This document shows, one piece after another, positions 8,967-16,031 of a stretch of 51,790 nucleotides of DNA. Under the pieces are notes generated by a model, which searched no databases, was not told the origin of the DNA, and worked only from the letters and a program-made list of their open reading frames with translations. This DNA is from Planctomycetia bacterium (GTDB lineage Bacteria; Planctomycetota; Phycisphaerae; Phycisphaerales; SM1A02), in NCBI GenBank assembly GCA_005790565.1, contig SXUJ01000162.1:1-51790 (forward strand), in the 5' to 3' direction. A program made the translations under genes and the position numbers. Each line of letters begins with the position of its first letter. Position 1 is the stretch's first letter.

Positions 8967-10244
8967 TCACGCACTCCCAAGGACGGGCCATTGCCCCACA
9001 AAGGTAGACCAAGCATCTTCGCGGATTGCGGCTCGAATGTCCACCATCAGCCGCTGGAAGTGTCGGAGGTTATGCACACTTACGAGGGTGCCGCCGAGGG
9101 TTTCGCCTGCCATGAAGAGGTGCCGGAGGTAACCCCGCGAGTATCCGCCCGCACAACAGAGGCAATCGCAAGAGGGGTCGAGGACCGCCCGATCCAGCGC
9201 GTGAGCGGCGTTTCGCAGCCGAACTGGGCCGTTTCGGGTGAATGCGTACCCCTTCCGACCGTTCCGAGTCGGTAGGACACAATCAAACATATCCACCCCC
9301 GCGCGAACGGCGGCGACGATGTCTCGCTCATAACCAACGCCCATCAGATACCGCGGCCGCTCCCATGGAAGAAGCGGCGCGGTGAACTCCACCACCCGCG
9401 CAATTTGCTCGGTCCCCTCGCCGACCGCAACGCCGCCAATGGCGTAGCCGGGAAGTTCAATCGCCGTGGTCAAGGCCGCACTCTTCGCGCGCAGTTCGAG
9501 ATGGGTTCCGCCTTGCACGATGCCGAAGAGGCTCTGGTCGTGCGGTCGTCGATGCGCAGCCTGACAGCGCGCGAGCCAGCGCGCCGTGCGATCGACTGCT
9601 TCTGCGAGTCGCTGCGCGTGCGCCTGCGGCGTGAGTTGCGGCTTCTTCCGCGATCGAGTCAGAAGCGGCGGCGCCGCGCCCTCGGTCGGCGTGCTTGCGT
9701 CGATGTCCTTCTCCCCATCCCCGTCGTGCGCGCCGTCCCCTTGGTCCGGCTCCATGATGCTCGGAGGACAATCATCAAACGCCATGATGATGTCTGCGCC
9801 GATGAGGTTTTGCACCTCGATTGAGCGCTCGGGCGTGAGCATCACCGAACTTCCATCGATGAACGACCGAAAGCGCACGCCGTCTTCGGTGAGCTTCACG
9901 ATGTCCGACATCGACCAAGCTTGAAACCCTCCGCTATCGGTGAGCATCGAGTGCGGCCAACGCATGAACTCATGACTTCCTCCGAACTGCGCGATTCGCT
10001 CCGCTGTCGGACGCAGCATGAGGTGATAGGCGTTGTTCAGAATGATGCGCGACTCAGTCGACTCGATCTGCGCAACCGAAACACCCTTCATCGCCGCAGC
10101 GGTCGCCACCGGCATGAACACAGGCGTTTCAAAGCTCCCGTGCATCGTCGTGATGCGCCCTGCGCGCGCCTGTGTGGCGCGGCTCTCATGACTGATTTCG
10201 AATCGAAGCGCCTCTGGCATAGATGAGCGAGCCTTCGCGTTCAA
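8967..10244 (-). CDS. tgt: tRNA-guanine transglycosylase (queuine tRNA-ribosyltransferase)
   Basis: 425 residues. The enzyme swaps guanine-34 of GUN-anticodon tRNAs for the queuosine precursor preQ1. Recognisable parts are GSFETPVFMPVATAAAMKGV, the active-site stretch MLTDSGGFQAWSM, the base-recognition segment IIMAFDDCPPS and the substrate region FGIVQGGTHLELR. The C-terminal zinc site has CDCLCCAGGYSRGYLRHLF (three Cys, one His). The common DSGGFQVFS is DSGGFQAWS here. An acidic, low-complexity insert of about 40 residues (EPDQGDGAHDGDGEKD and following) interrupts the barrel after DDCPPS. Its start overlaps the rhomboid stop as ATGA, which suggests coupled translation. Confidence 0.95.
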   Translation of the reverse strand: MNAKARSSMPEALRFEISHESRATQARAGRITTMHGSFETPVFMPVATAAAMKGVSVAQIESTESRIILNNAYHLMLRPTAERIAQFGGSHEFMRWPHSMLTDSGGFQAWSMSDIVKLTEDGVRFRSFIDGSSVMLTPERSIEVQNLIGADIIMAFDDCPPSIMEPDQGDGAHDGDGEKDIDASTPTEGAAPPLLTRSRKKPQLTPQAHAQRLAEAVDRTARWLARCQAAHRRPHDQSLFGIVQGGTHLELRAKSAALTTAIELPGYAIGGVAVGEGTEQIARVVEFTAPLLPWERPRYLMGVGYERDIVAAVRAGVDMFDCVLPTRNGRKGYAFTRNGPVRLRNAAHALDRAVLDPSCDCLCCAGGYSRGYLRHLFMAGETLGGTLVSVHNLRHFQRLMVDIRAAIREDAWSTFVGQWPVLGSA

Positions 10245-11365
10245 GAACGCCGAGCATCGGTTGCGCGACGCAGCGTTTCCTTCTCTGTTGCAGATAGGCT
10301 TTGCAATCCGCCCGCATGCACCTTGTCAAGAATGCGGTCGACTTCCGCATGACTCACTGCGTCGCTCCGAGGCGATGGCTGACGACTCGCCAGGGCCGTC
10401 GCAGCGCTTCGCCGCGGAGGTCGTCCGAAGATCGAAAAGAAGTCATTGATGAGGTGCGTTCGTTTCGCTAACCACCAACCGGCGAGAGCGCCGCCCAAGT
10501 GTGCCGTTTCACCACCCGCATTCGAAGAGGCGGTGAGCATGTTGTAGACGGAAAAACCGATGACGAGAATCGCGAAGGTTGCCAATCGCATCGGCAGCAC
10601 AAACAGCACCACAATCGTCTCATTCGGCCTGAAGACTGCGCCGGCGGCGATGACGCCAAAGACCCCCGCGCTCGCTCCAATGAGTGGCGTCCAAGGATCC
10701 GTAAACAGTAACCCTGGGACACTCGCATGCTCGCCCAAGAGTGACTGCGCACCCAACCCCGCTGCATTGAGGAGTAAGTAAAGGAACGCGCCCATCATGC
10801 CGCAGAAGAGGTAGAACGCGAGATAACGACGCGCTCCCAATCGCTCTTCGACAAGTGGCCCAAACACCCACAACCCGACCATGTTGAGCACGAGATGCAG
10901 CATGCCAATGTGCAGAAACTGGAACCCGAAAAATCGCCAGAACTCAAACCCGCTCACCCCCTGAGGCGTGATATCGATGAGTGCTTGCGCGGTGGTGAAC
11001 TGCAACCACTTTCGCAGCGGCGAGACAAACTGGTACCCGATCGAACCCACTGCCGCTCTTGTTTCGTTGGTCTTGGGATTGAACGGCACCATGAGTGCGG
11101 TCCCGAAACTTTGCTTCGAGTTGGAGTCAATGACCGGAGCAATCACCCACTCTCGCGTTGCGAGGAGTTCCCGCGTGACCGCCTCGCCGCCCTCCACAAA
11201 GCGCACCTGAGAGGTCTGCACCCACTGACGAGGCAGAATCGCGTCAAGCATCGCAACGAGCACGCACGCAAGGATCAGCAGCGTGTTCGCGCTGAATCTC
11301 AGCGACGAACTTCGGGTGAAGTTCGATGCGCCTGAGCGAAGATAATCACGATCCTGCAAACCCAT
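10241..11365 (-). CDS. rhomboid family intramembrane serine protease with a C-terminal helical tail
   Basis: 374 residues from ATG 11365. The catalytic serine motif GASAGVFGVIAAG and histidine motif ETAHLGGALAGWW are present. So are the helix-2 residues HIGMLHLVLNMVGLWVFG and the L1-region arginine ERLGARRYLAFYLFCGMMG. A periplasmic loop of about 100 residues follows helix 1. The tail VDRILDKVHAGGLQSLSATE, continuing KETLRRATDARRS, is nearly the same as the tail of the site-2 protease encoded next door; I believe it corresponds to the DUF6576 tail seen on some rhomboids. The ORF track's start at 11398 is less likely because a TACACT box lies 8 bases before 11365. Confidence 0.9.
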   Translation of the reverse strand: MGLQDRDYLRSGASNFTRSSSLRFSANTLLILACVLVAMLDAILPRQWVQTSQVRFVEGGEAVTRELLATREWVIAPVIDSNSKQSFGTALMVPFNPKTNETRAAVGSIGYQFVSPLRKWLQFTTAQALIDITPQGVSGFEFWRFFGFQFLHIGMLHLVLNMVGLWVFGPLVEERLGARRYLAFYLFCGMMGAFLYLLLNAAGLGAQSLLGEHASVPGLLFTDPWTPLIGASAGVFGVIAAGAVFRPNETIVVLFVLPMRLATFAILVIGFSVYNMLTASSNAGGETAHLGGALAGWWLAKRTHLINDFFSIFGRPPRRSAATALASRQPSPRSDAVSHAEVDRILDKVHAGGLQSLSATEKETLRRATDARRS

Positions 11366-11373
11366 AGCGCGCG

Positions 11374-11379
11374 AGTGTA
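11374..11379 (-). promoter_or_regulatory. putative -10 box of the rhomboid gene
   Basis: TACACT on the minus strand ends 8 bases before ATG 11365 (4 of 6 consensus positions, with the key A2 and T6). Transcription would then start only a base or two before the start codon. No convincing -35 box is seen. Confidence 0.4.
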
Positions 11380-11407
11380 GGCGATTGGCAACCGCCAACG
11401 CGTGGGC

Positions 11408-12538
11408 CTACGCGCGACCGTCCCGCTTGCGTCGGTCATCGGTTGCCTTGCGCAGGACTTCCTGCTCGGCGGCGGTCAAGCTGCCCATGCCATCGCGCGA
11501 AATCTTGTCAAGCACACGGTCGATTGACGCCTCCGCTGCGGTTGGTGGAACGGCGGGTGTCGCCTTGCGAGCGGGCGCGATGGTCGGAGATGGCACCTGC
11601 GGGCGTCCACCTCCCGCGTGTGATGCGCCCGTCACTCCGAGGTCCTCGTCTTGCTCCTCCTCTTCCGGAGAAAATCCGAGAAAGTCCGCCTCGAACTGCA
11701 CGCGCTTGGCGGTGAGGTAACAAGTGATTCCACCGAAGAGTGCGATTCCCAAGAGCATCGTGTCATTGCGAACAAGCGCCAAGACGCCGACCAATACAGC
11801 GCCCACGAGTCCAATTCTGCATGAGACACGCATGGATTGCGCAAATCCCAAGCGCGGCCATAAGAGCGCTTGGACGATCTTGCCGCCGTCGAGTGGAAAG
11901 ATAGGGAGAAGGTTGAATAGGAGCAGCAACAGCGCAAACCAATTCGCAACCGCCAACAACAGTGTCCACCAGGTGCGAGATACCTCTTCATGCAGCACGA
12001 GCATGCTGAGATCGAGCGGGTTGGGCAACGCGACACCGAGTCCGACCCCCGTCACGAGAAAGAGCGTCGTTCCAAGTACCGCGACGATCACAACATTCGC
12101 CAGTGGTCCAGCGGCGGCGGTGATCAAATGCGCTCGCGCTCGATTCGGCAAGTCGCAACTCGCCAGTCCGCCGAGCGGCCACATGAGGACTTGCGTCGCA
12201 CGGCCACCCACAAGGTGCGCGCCCGCGCAATGCCCAAGTTCATGCAACAGCACGACCGCAAACGCGGCCGCGAGCATGAGTGCCGTCGGGAGCAACCCGA
12301 GGCCGCCCGACTCCTTCGCGTCCAGTGCCCCCGCGAGCCGCACGAGTCCATAGACCGCAAAGAAGAGATGAATCCGCAAATCAATGCCATAGATTCGCCC
12401 GAATCGAAACGACCAACTCATCGGATCATCGAAGCTCGGGTGAGAAGCGGCGAAGTCACCGCCGAAGCCAGCTGGACGACGATCAAGATCGTCGCCAGGC
12501 AGGGCACCTTCGTCATGACAATCGTCCTTCCAACTCAT
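11408..12538 (-). CDS. site-2 protease-type M50 intramembrane metalloprotease
   Basis: Up to 376 residues. The zinc motif is AFAVVLLHELGHCAGAH (HExxH) and the third ligand lies in LLPIFPLDGGKIVQALLW. About six membrane segments surround them, and the start GRIYGIDLRIHLFF is typical of the SpoIVFB-like group. Such enzymes cut transmembrane substrates such as anti-sigma factors. No CBS or PDZ domain is present; instead the C-terminus is IDRVLDKISRDGMGSLTAAE, continuing QEVLRKATDDRR, matching the rhomboid tail. ATG 12538 overlaps the NUDIX stop as ATGA. An internal ATG at 12421 would remove 39 polar residues and start just before the conserved part. Both remain possible. Confidence 0.9.
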   Translation of the reverse strand: MSWKDDCHDEGALPGDDLDRRPAGFGGDFAASHPSFDDPMSWSFRFGRIYGIDLRIHLFFAVYGLVRLAGALDAKESGGLGLLPTALMLAAAFAVVLLHELGHCAGAHLVGGRATQVLMWPLGGLASCDLPNRARAHLITAAAGPLANVVIVAVLGTTLFLVTGVGLGVALPNPLDLSMLVLHEEVSRTWWTLLLAVANWFALLLLLFNLLPIFPLDGGKIVQALLWPRLGFAQSMRVSCRIGLVGAVLVGVLALVRNDTMLLGIALFGGITCYLTAKRVQFEADFLGFSPEEEEQDEDLGVTGASHAGGGRPQVPSPTIAPARKATPAVPPTAAEASIDRVLDKISRDGMGSLTAAEQEVLRKATDDRRKRDGRA

Positions 12539-13116
12539 CGCACAGGCACCTCGGGGTACATCAACTCAAGCTTTGCAAACGCCGCAATACTCTTTCCGTC
12601 TTCGAGTGTTCCATCGACGATCATTGCGCGAATCTGTGCGCGCGTTGCGTTGAAGACCTCAATTTCTTCACCAATCTCTGGTCGCGCAGGAACGAGCGTG
12701 AGGTCGGTGGCGACGAAAACGCGCATGCGTTCGTCGCAGAAACCGGGGCTTGTGTAGAAAGTGCCAAGGGCTACGAGGTTGGCGGCGCGGTAACCGGTCT
12801 CTTCTTCGAGTTCGCGGAAAGCGGCCGCACGCGGATCCTCCCCTGCCTCCAATTTTCCGGCGCAGAACTCCACGATCCAGCGCCGCAGCGAAAACCGATG
12901 ATTTCGAATGAGCACAATGGATCCGTCGTCCAGCACAGGGATGACCGTCACCGCGCCGGGATGCCTGACCACATCGCGAAGTCGCGTGGCACCGTCGCGA
13001 TCGCACACCTCGACGCGCTCGACCCGAAACACACGACTCTCAAACACCACGCCCGTCTGACCATGCAACCGCGCGCTCGGTGGGTGAACGGCATCGACTT
13101 GCGAATCAGGATCCAT
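12535..13116 (-). CDS. NUDIX hydrolase, ADP-ribose pyrophosphatase-like
   Basis: 193 residues from ATG 13116. The full NUDIX box is GKLEAGEDPRAAAFRELEEE then TGY, which matches GX5EX7REUXEEXGU. Around it, HPGAVTVIPVLDDGSIVLI, FCAGKLE and TFYTSPGFCDERM are typical of the ADP-ribose pyrophosphatase (NudF/YffH-like) subgroup, which hydrolyses ADP-ribose to AMP and ribose 5-phosphate. The ORF track extends to 13506, but that part is antisense to the MlaF gene. The stop overlaps the site-2 protease ATG as ATGA. It is divergent from mlaF, with 19 bases between the two start codons. Confidence 0.9.
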   Translation of the reverse strand: MDPDSQVDAVHPPSARLHGQTGVVFESRVFRVERVEVCDRDGATRLRDVVRHPGAVTVIPVLDDGSIVLIRNHRFSLRRWIVEFCAGKLEAGEDPRAAAFRELEEETGYRAANLVALGTFYTSPGFCDERMRVFVATDLTLVPARPEIGEEIEVFNATRAQIRAMIVDGTLEDGKSIAAFAKLELMYPEVPVR

Positions 13117-13123
13117 CGAGACG

Positions 13124-13129
13124 ATGATA
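13124..13129 (-). promoter_or_regulatory. putative -10 box of the NUDIX gene
   Basis: TATCAT (5 of 6 consensus) lies 7 bases before ATG 13116 on the minus strand and predicts an almost leaderless mRNA. Overlapping it on the plus strand, GATGAT (4 of 6) lies 7 bases before ATG 13136 of the MlaF gene. The two divergent promoters would therefore share the same bases. No -35 box is evident. Confidence 0.45.
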
Positions 13130-13135
13130 CGAACA

Positions 13136-14017
13136 ATGCCCGAGACCGTCGCCCTCACCGATGCACCCGCGCCCTTTCCGATTCGCGTCGTGGGGCTCGC
13201 GAAGAGTTTTGACCGGCTCAAGGTCTTGAAAGGGATTTCCATCGACTTCCCTCGCGGAAAGACCACGGTCATCCTCGGACCCTCCGGCTGCGGGAAGAGC
13301 GTTCTCCTCAAGCATCTCGTTGGCCTCGAGCGGCCAGACCGCGGCGAGGTGTGGTACGAAAGACAGCGAGTGGACACGCTGAGCGAGGAGCGGCTCGCAC
13401 CGATTCGTCGTGAATTCGGGTTCCTCTTCCAGAACGGCGCGCTTTTCGATTCCATGAGCGTCGAAGACAATGTGGGTTTTCCCCTCCGCGAGCTCGAATC
13501 GAGCACGCCGACAAGTGCCTACGAACACGCACAGCGAGTGCGGCGCGTCTTACAAATGGTTGGTCTTGAAGAGACCGCGCACAAGATGCCGGCGGATCTG
13601 TCCGGCGGCCAACGAAAGCGGATCGCGCTTGCGCGGGCAATCGTCCTCCGCCCCAAGGTTGTCCTCTACGACGAGCCGACGACCGGCCTTGATCCGATTC
13701 GCAGTGATGTGATCAACGAACTCATCATCAAGATGAAGTCAGCACTCGGCGCGACGAGCATCGTCGTCACGCACGACCTCGTGAGCGCCTTTCGCGTCGC
13801 CGATCACCTCGTCATGATGCATGAGGGCGAAGTTATGCTCGAAGGCGCGCCGGACCTTTTCCGCGACTCAACCGATCCGGTAGTCTCTCGCTTCCTCCGT
13901 GGCGAAGCGAGCGAAGAGGAACTTCGTGCGATTCGCGAAGCCTCGCGCCACGACGGACAGCGCCCGCAACTCTCGCGTGTCTTGCCCCGCAATCCTTCCT
14001 CCGCACCACCTCGATGA
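13136..14017 (+). CDS. Mla/Ttg2-type ABC transporter ATPase
   Basis: 293 residues. All ATPase motifs are intact: Walker A GPSGCGKSV, Q-loop FLFQNGALFDSMSV, signature LSGGQRKRIALARA, Walker B VVLYDEPTTGLDP and H-loop VTHD. The Q-loop form with FQ.GALF.S is diagnostic of MlaF/Ttg2A, the ATPase of the phospholipid/MCE transport system that moves lipids between the envelope membranes. The C-terminal extension of about 50 residues is Arg/Pro/Ser-rich. ATG 13124 (four codons earlier) is an alternative start. It overlaps the MCE gene by ATGA. No MlaE permease gene is adjacent. Confidence 0.9.
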   Translation: MPETVALTDAPAPFPIRVVGLAKSFDRLKVLKGISIDFPRGKTTVILGPSGCGKSVLLKHLVGLERPDRGEVWYERQRVDTLSEERLAPIRREFGFLFQNGALFDSMSVEDNVGFPLRELESSTPTSAYEHAQRVRRVLQMVGLEETAHKMPADLSGGQRKRIALARAIVLRPKVVLYDEPTTGLDPIRSDVINELIIKMKSALGATSIVVTHDLVSAFRVADHLVMMHEGEVMLEGAPDLFRDSTDPVVSRFLRGEASEEELRAIREASRHDGQRPQLSRVLPRNPSSAPPR

Positions 14018-15009
14018 GAGACATCACCCGCAACACGCTCGTTGGACTCTGTACGCTCGGTGGCGTTGCTGGTGGCGCGTGGCTCTTGCTCAATGTTGGT
14101 GAGTTCGAAGCGATGTTTCGGCGTACCTGGCAGATCGAATGTGCATTCGATGAAGCGGGTGGCTTGCGATCTGGGTCACTCGTCACTCTCAACGGCGTAC
14201 CGATCGGCCGGGTGCATTCGATCGCGCTCGGTTCCGATCGCGACCGACCGGTCATGATCATCGCGCAGATCGATGAAGGTTCCCGCATTCCCGATCCAAG
14301 CGTTCCTTCGATCGCCGCGACGCTCCTTGGTTCTGGCGCACGGCTGGAATTCACCGCAGCCCTTCCGCTCGCTGACCCGCCGCGGTATTACCTTGAAAGT
14401 CGGCCTCCGATTCTCCGCGGCGAAGTGCTCTCGATTGAAGATCGATTGACGCGGCTTGTCGATGGGCGACTGAAACCCTTGTCGGACGGACTTCTCGATG
14501 TCGGAGAGCTCGCACGCAACTTGAACGCGTTGCTTGCGCCGCCGGTGGCAGGCGCTGAAGATCAGAGCATCAAGACCGCCATTATTCGCCTCAACAAGGT
14601 GCTCGGTTCTGTGGACAAGACTCTCGAAGCGGCAGATCTCTGGCTCAGCGATGAACAACTCAAGCAGGATGTGAAGTCCGCGGCCTACAACGCGAACGAA
14701 ACGCTGCGCGCCGCGAGCACCGCAATGCACCGCGTTGCCGAACTCGCCGATGGCGTCCAAAACGACACGCAGTTCATCCGCGCGAGCCTCGTTTCCACGC
14801 TCGACCGCGCAAGCCAAACCCTTGACGAGGTACGACGGGTCACTCGGCTTGCCGCCGACGGAGAAGGCACGGTCGGAAAGCTCCTCAATGACGCGCAGCT
14901 CTACGAAGGATTCGCGGACAGCGCCGCGCGACTCAGTGACGCACTCGCAAAGCTCAACCTGTTGCTCGAGAAGATCCAAGCCGAAGGCCTTGATCTCGAC
15001 CTGAAGTAG
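14014..15009 (+). CDS. MCE-domain (MlaD-like) protein
   Basis: 331 residues. An N-terminal membrane anchor (LVGLCTLGGVAGGAWLLLNV) is followed by one MCE domain. The domain contains ECAFDEAGGLRSGSLVTLNG, then VPIGRVHSIALG, with RIPDPSVPSIAATLLGSGAR at its end. MCE domains form hexameric rings that bind lipid between inner and outer membranes. About 190 predicted helical residues follow, with repeated Leu/Asn/Ala patterns, possibly a needle or coiled bundle as in PqiB/YebT-type proteins. The gene is coupled to the MlaF-like gene by an ATGA overlap, which supports a shared transporter. Confidence 0.9.
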   Translation: MRDITRNTLVGLCTLGGVAGGAWLLLNVGEFEAMFRRTWQIECAFDEAGGLRSGSLVTLNGVPIGRVHSIALGSDRDRPVMIIAQIDEGSRIPDPSVPSIAATLLGSGARLEFTAALPLADPPRYYLESRPPILRGEVLSIEDRLTRLVDGRLKPLSDGLLDVGELARNLNALLAPPVAGAEDQSIKTAIIRLNKVLGSVDKTLEAADLWLSDEQLKQDVKSAAYNANETLRAASTAMHRVAELADGVQNDTQFIRASLVSTLDRASQTLDEVRRVTRLAADGEGTVGKLLNDAQLYEGFADSAARLSDALAKLNLLLEKIQAEGLDLDLK

Positions 15010-15116
15010 GCGGGTTCGCGAGCAATCCCCGCGCGCGTCTCATGGCCGCGCGCCAAACTTGGTTGTCACCCGCTCGCTCTGTCGCACCCGCAGGAACGCG
15101 CACAGTCAAGAACGAA

Positions 15117-15148
15117 CAAGGGTTCCGCGCGAAGCCGCGAAACCCTTG
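15117..15148 (-). terminator. hairpin between mlaD-like and ompA-like genes, likely terminator
   Basis: CAAGGGTTcCGCG and CGCGaAACCCTTG form a 13-pair stem with one mismatch and a 6-base loop. It lies between two convergent genes and could stop both. The minus-strand 3' side is TTCGTTCTTG, only moderately T-rich. Confidence 0.6.
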
Positions 15149-15176
15149 CTTCACTAACCAAAGATTGGAAAGCCGA

Positions 15177-15836
15177 TTAGTCGGCAGCGGCGTTGGGCGC
15201 AGCCTCAACCACGGCAATCTCCACGCGACGACTCTGCGCCTTCGTGGCACGCGGGTCCTGCGATCCAAAGGACGCGTAGGAAATCTCGTCGCCCTTGAAG
15301 CCCTTCGCCTCCATGTATTGACCGACGGTGTATGCGCGCTCGAATGCGAGGTGGAAGTTCGACTTGAAACCGCTCAGCTTGATGGGATCAGTATCCGTGA
15401 ATCCCTCAAGGCGGATCCGCTTGCCAGGATAGGTCTTGGCAATCGTGTTCATGAGCGTGTCGAGCGTCGTCTTTGCGTTGTTCTTCAACGAGGTCTTCCC
15501 ACTATCAAACAGAACATCGCCTTCCACAATGAGCACGAGTTCGCTGCCCTGCCACTCGGCGCTCACGCCCGCGGGAAGATCCGTCGGTACGGGATGTGTG
15601 CCCGTTGTTTCCGCTGCGGACGAGGAATTGCCGGTGGATGCGTTGCTCGCATACGCCTGCTCAAGGCGCTGCCGCTCTTGCTTCTCCGCATCGAGCGCGT
15701 TCGCGAGATCCTTGTTTTGCAGAGTGAGTTGCTGATTCTCCTGCGTGAGCATGGAGACTTCATCTTTGGTTGCATGATTGCAACCGACGAGTTGCGCGGA
15801 GGCGACGACGAGCGAGAGAGCGAACAGTGCACGCAT
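15177..15836 (-). CDS. OmpA-family lipoprotein with coiled coil
   Basis: 219 residues from ATG 15836. The lipoprotein signal is MRALFALSLVVASAQLVGC, with Cys in the lipobox LVGC. A coiled coil (MLTQENQQLTLQNKDLANAL and following) is similar in layout to Lpp- or Pal-like tethers. The C-terminal OmpA domain runs from LFDSGKTSLK through RIRLEGFTDTDPIK and ends DPRATKAQSRRVEIAVV; this domain binds peptidoglycan diaminopimelate. It probably anchors the outer membrane, or the periplasmic face, to the wall. The GFTDTDPIK stretch stands where GHTDxxG is usual, a variant known in OmpA/MotB-like proteins. The ORF track begins 6 codons earlier. Confidence 0.87.
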   Translation of the reverse strand: MRALFALSLVVASAQLVGCNHATKDEVSMLTQENQQLTLQNKDLANALDAEKQERQRLEQAYASNASTGNSSSAAETTGTHPVPTDLPAGVSAEWQGSELVLIVEGDVLFDSGKTSLKNNAKTTLDTLMNTIAKTYPGKRIRLEGFTDTDPIKLSGFKSNFHLAFERAYTVGQYMEAKGFKGDEISYASFGSQDPRATKAQSRRVEIAVVEAAPNAAAD

Positions 15837-16004
15837 GTTTGGTGTCCATTCCAAAGGGGTTCACTGCGACGGCCCTGGCATCCTTGTCCAGGTTGAGTGC
15901 TGACGCAGCGGAGGCGGTTCAGTCGGCATTTCACCAACCCCAGGTCCGTTTCGCAAGAGGTATGAAGGGAGATTCGGCAAATCTTGCGCACGCCTCGGCC
16001 AGTG

Positions 16005-16031
16005 TTGAGTTGAGTTGAGTCGAGTCGACTC
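16005..16031. repeat. short TTGAG tandem repeat with palindrome
   Basis: Three TTGAG units and one TCGAG run into the palindrome GAGTCGACTC, directly at the 3' end of the prepilin peptidase gene. It is probably simple-sequence drift; no function is assigned. Confidence 0.4.
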
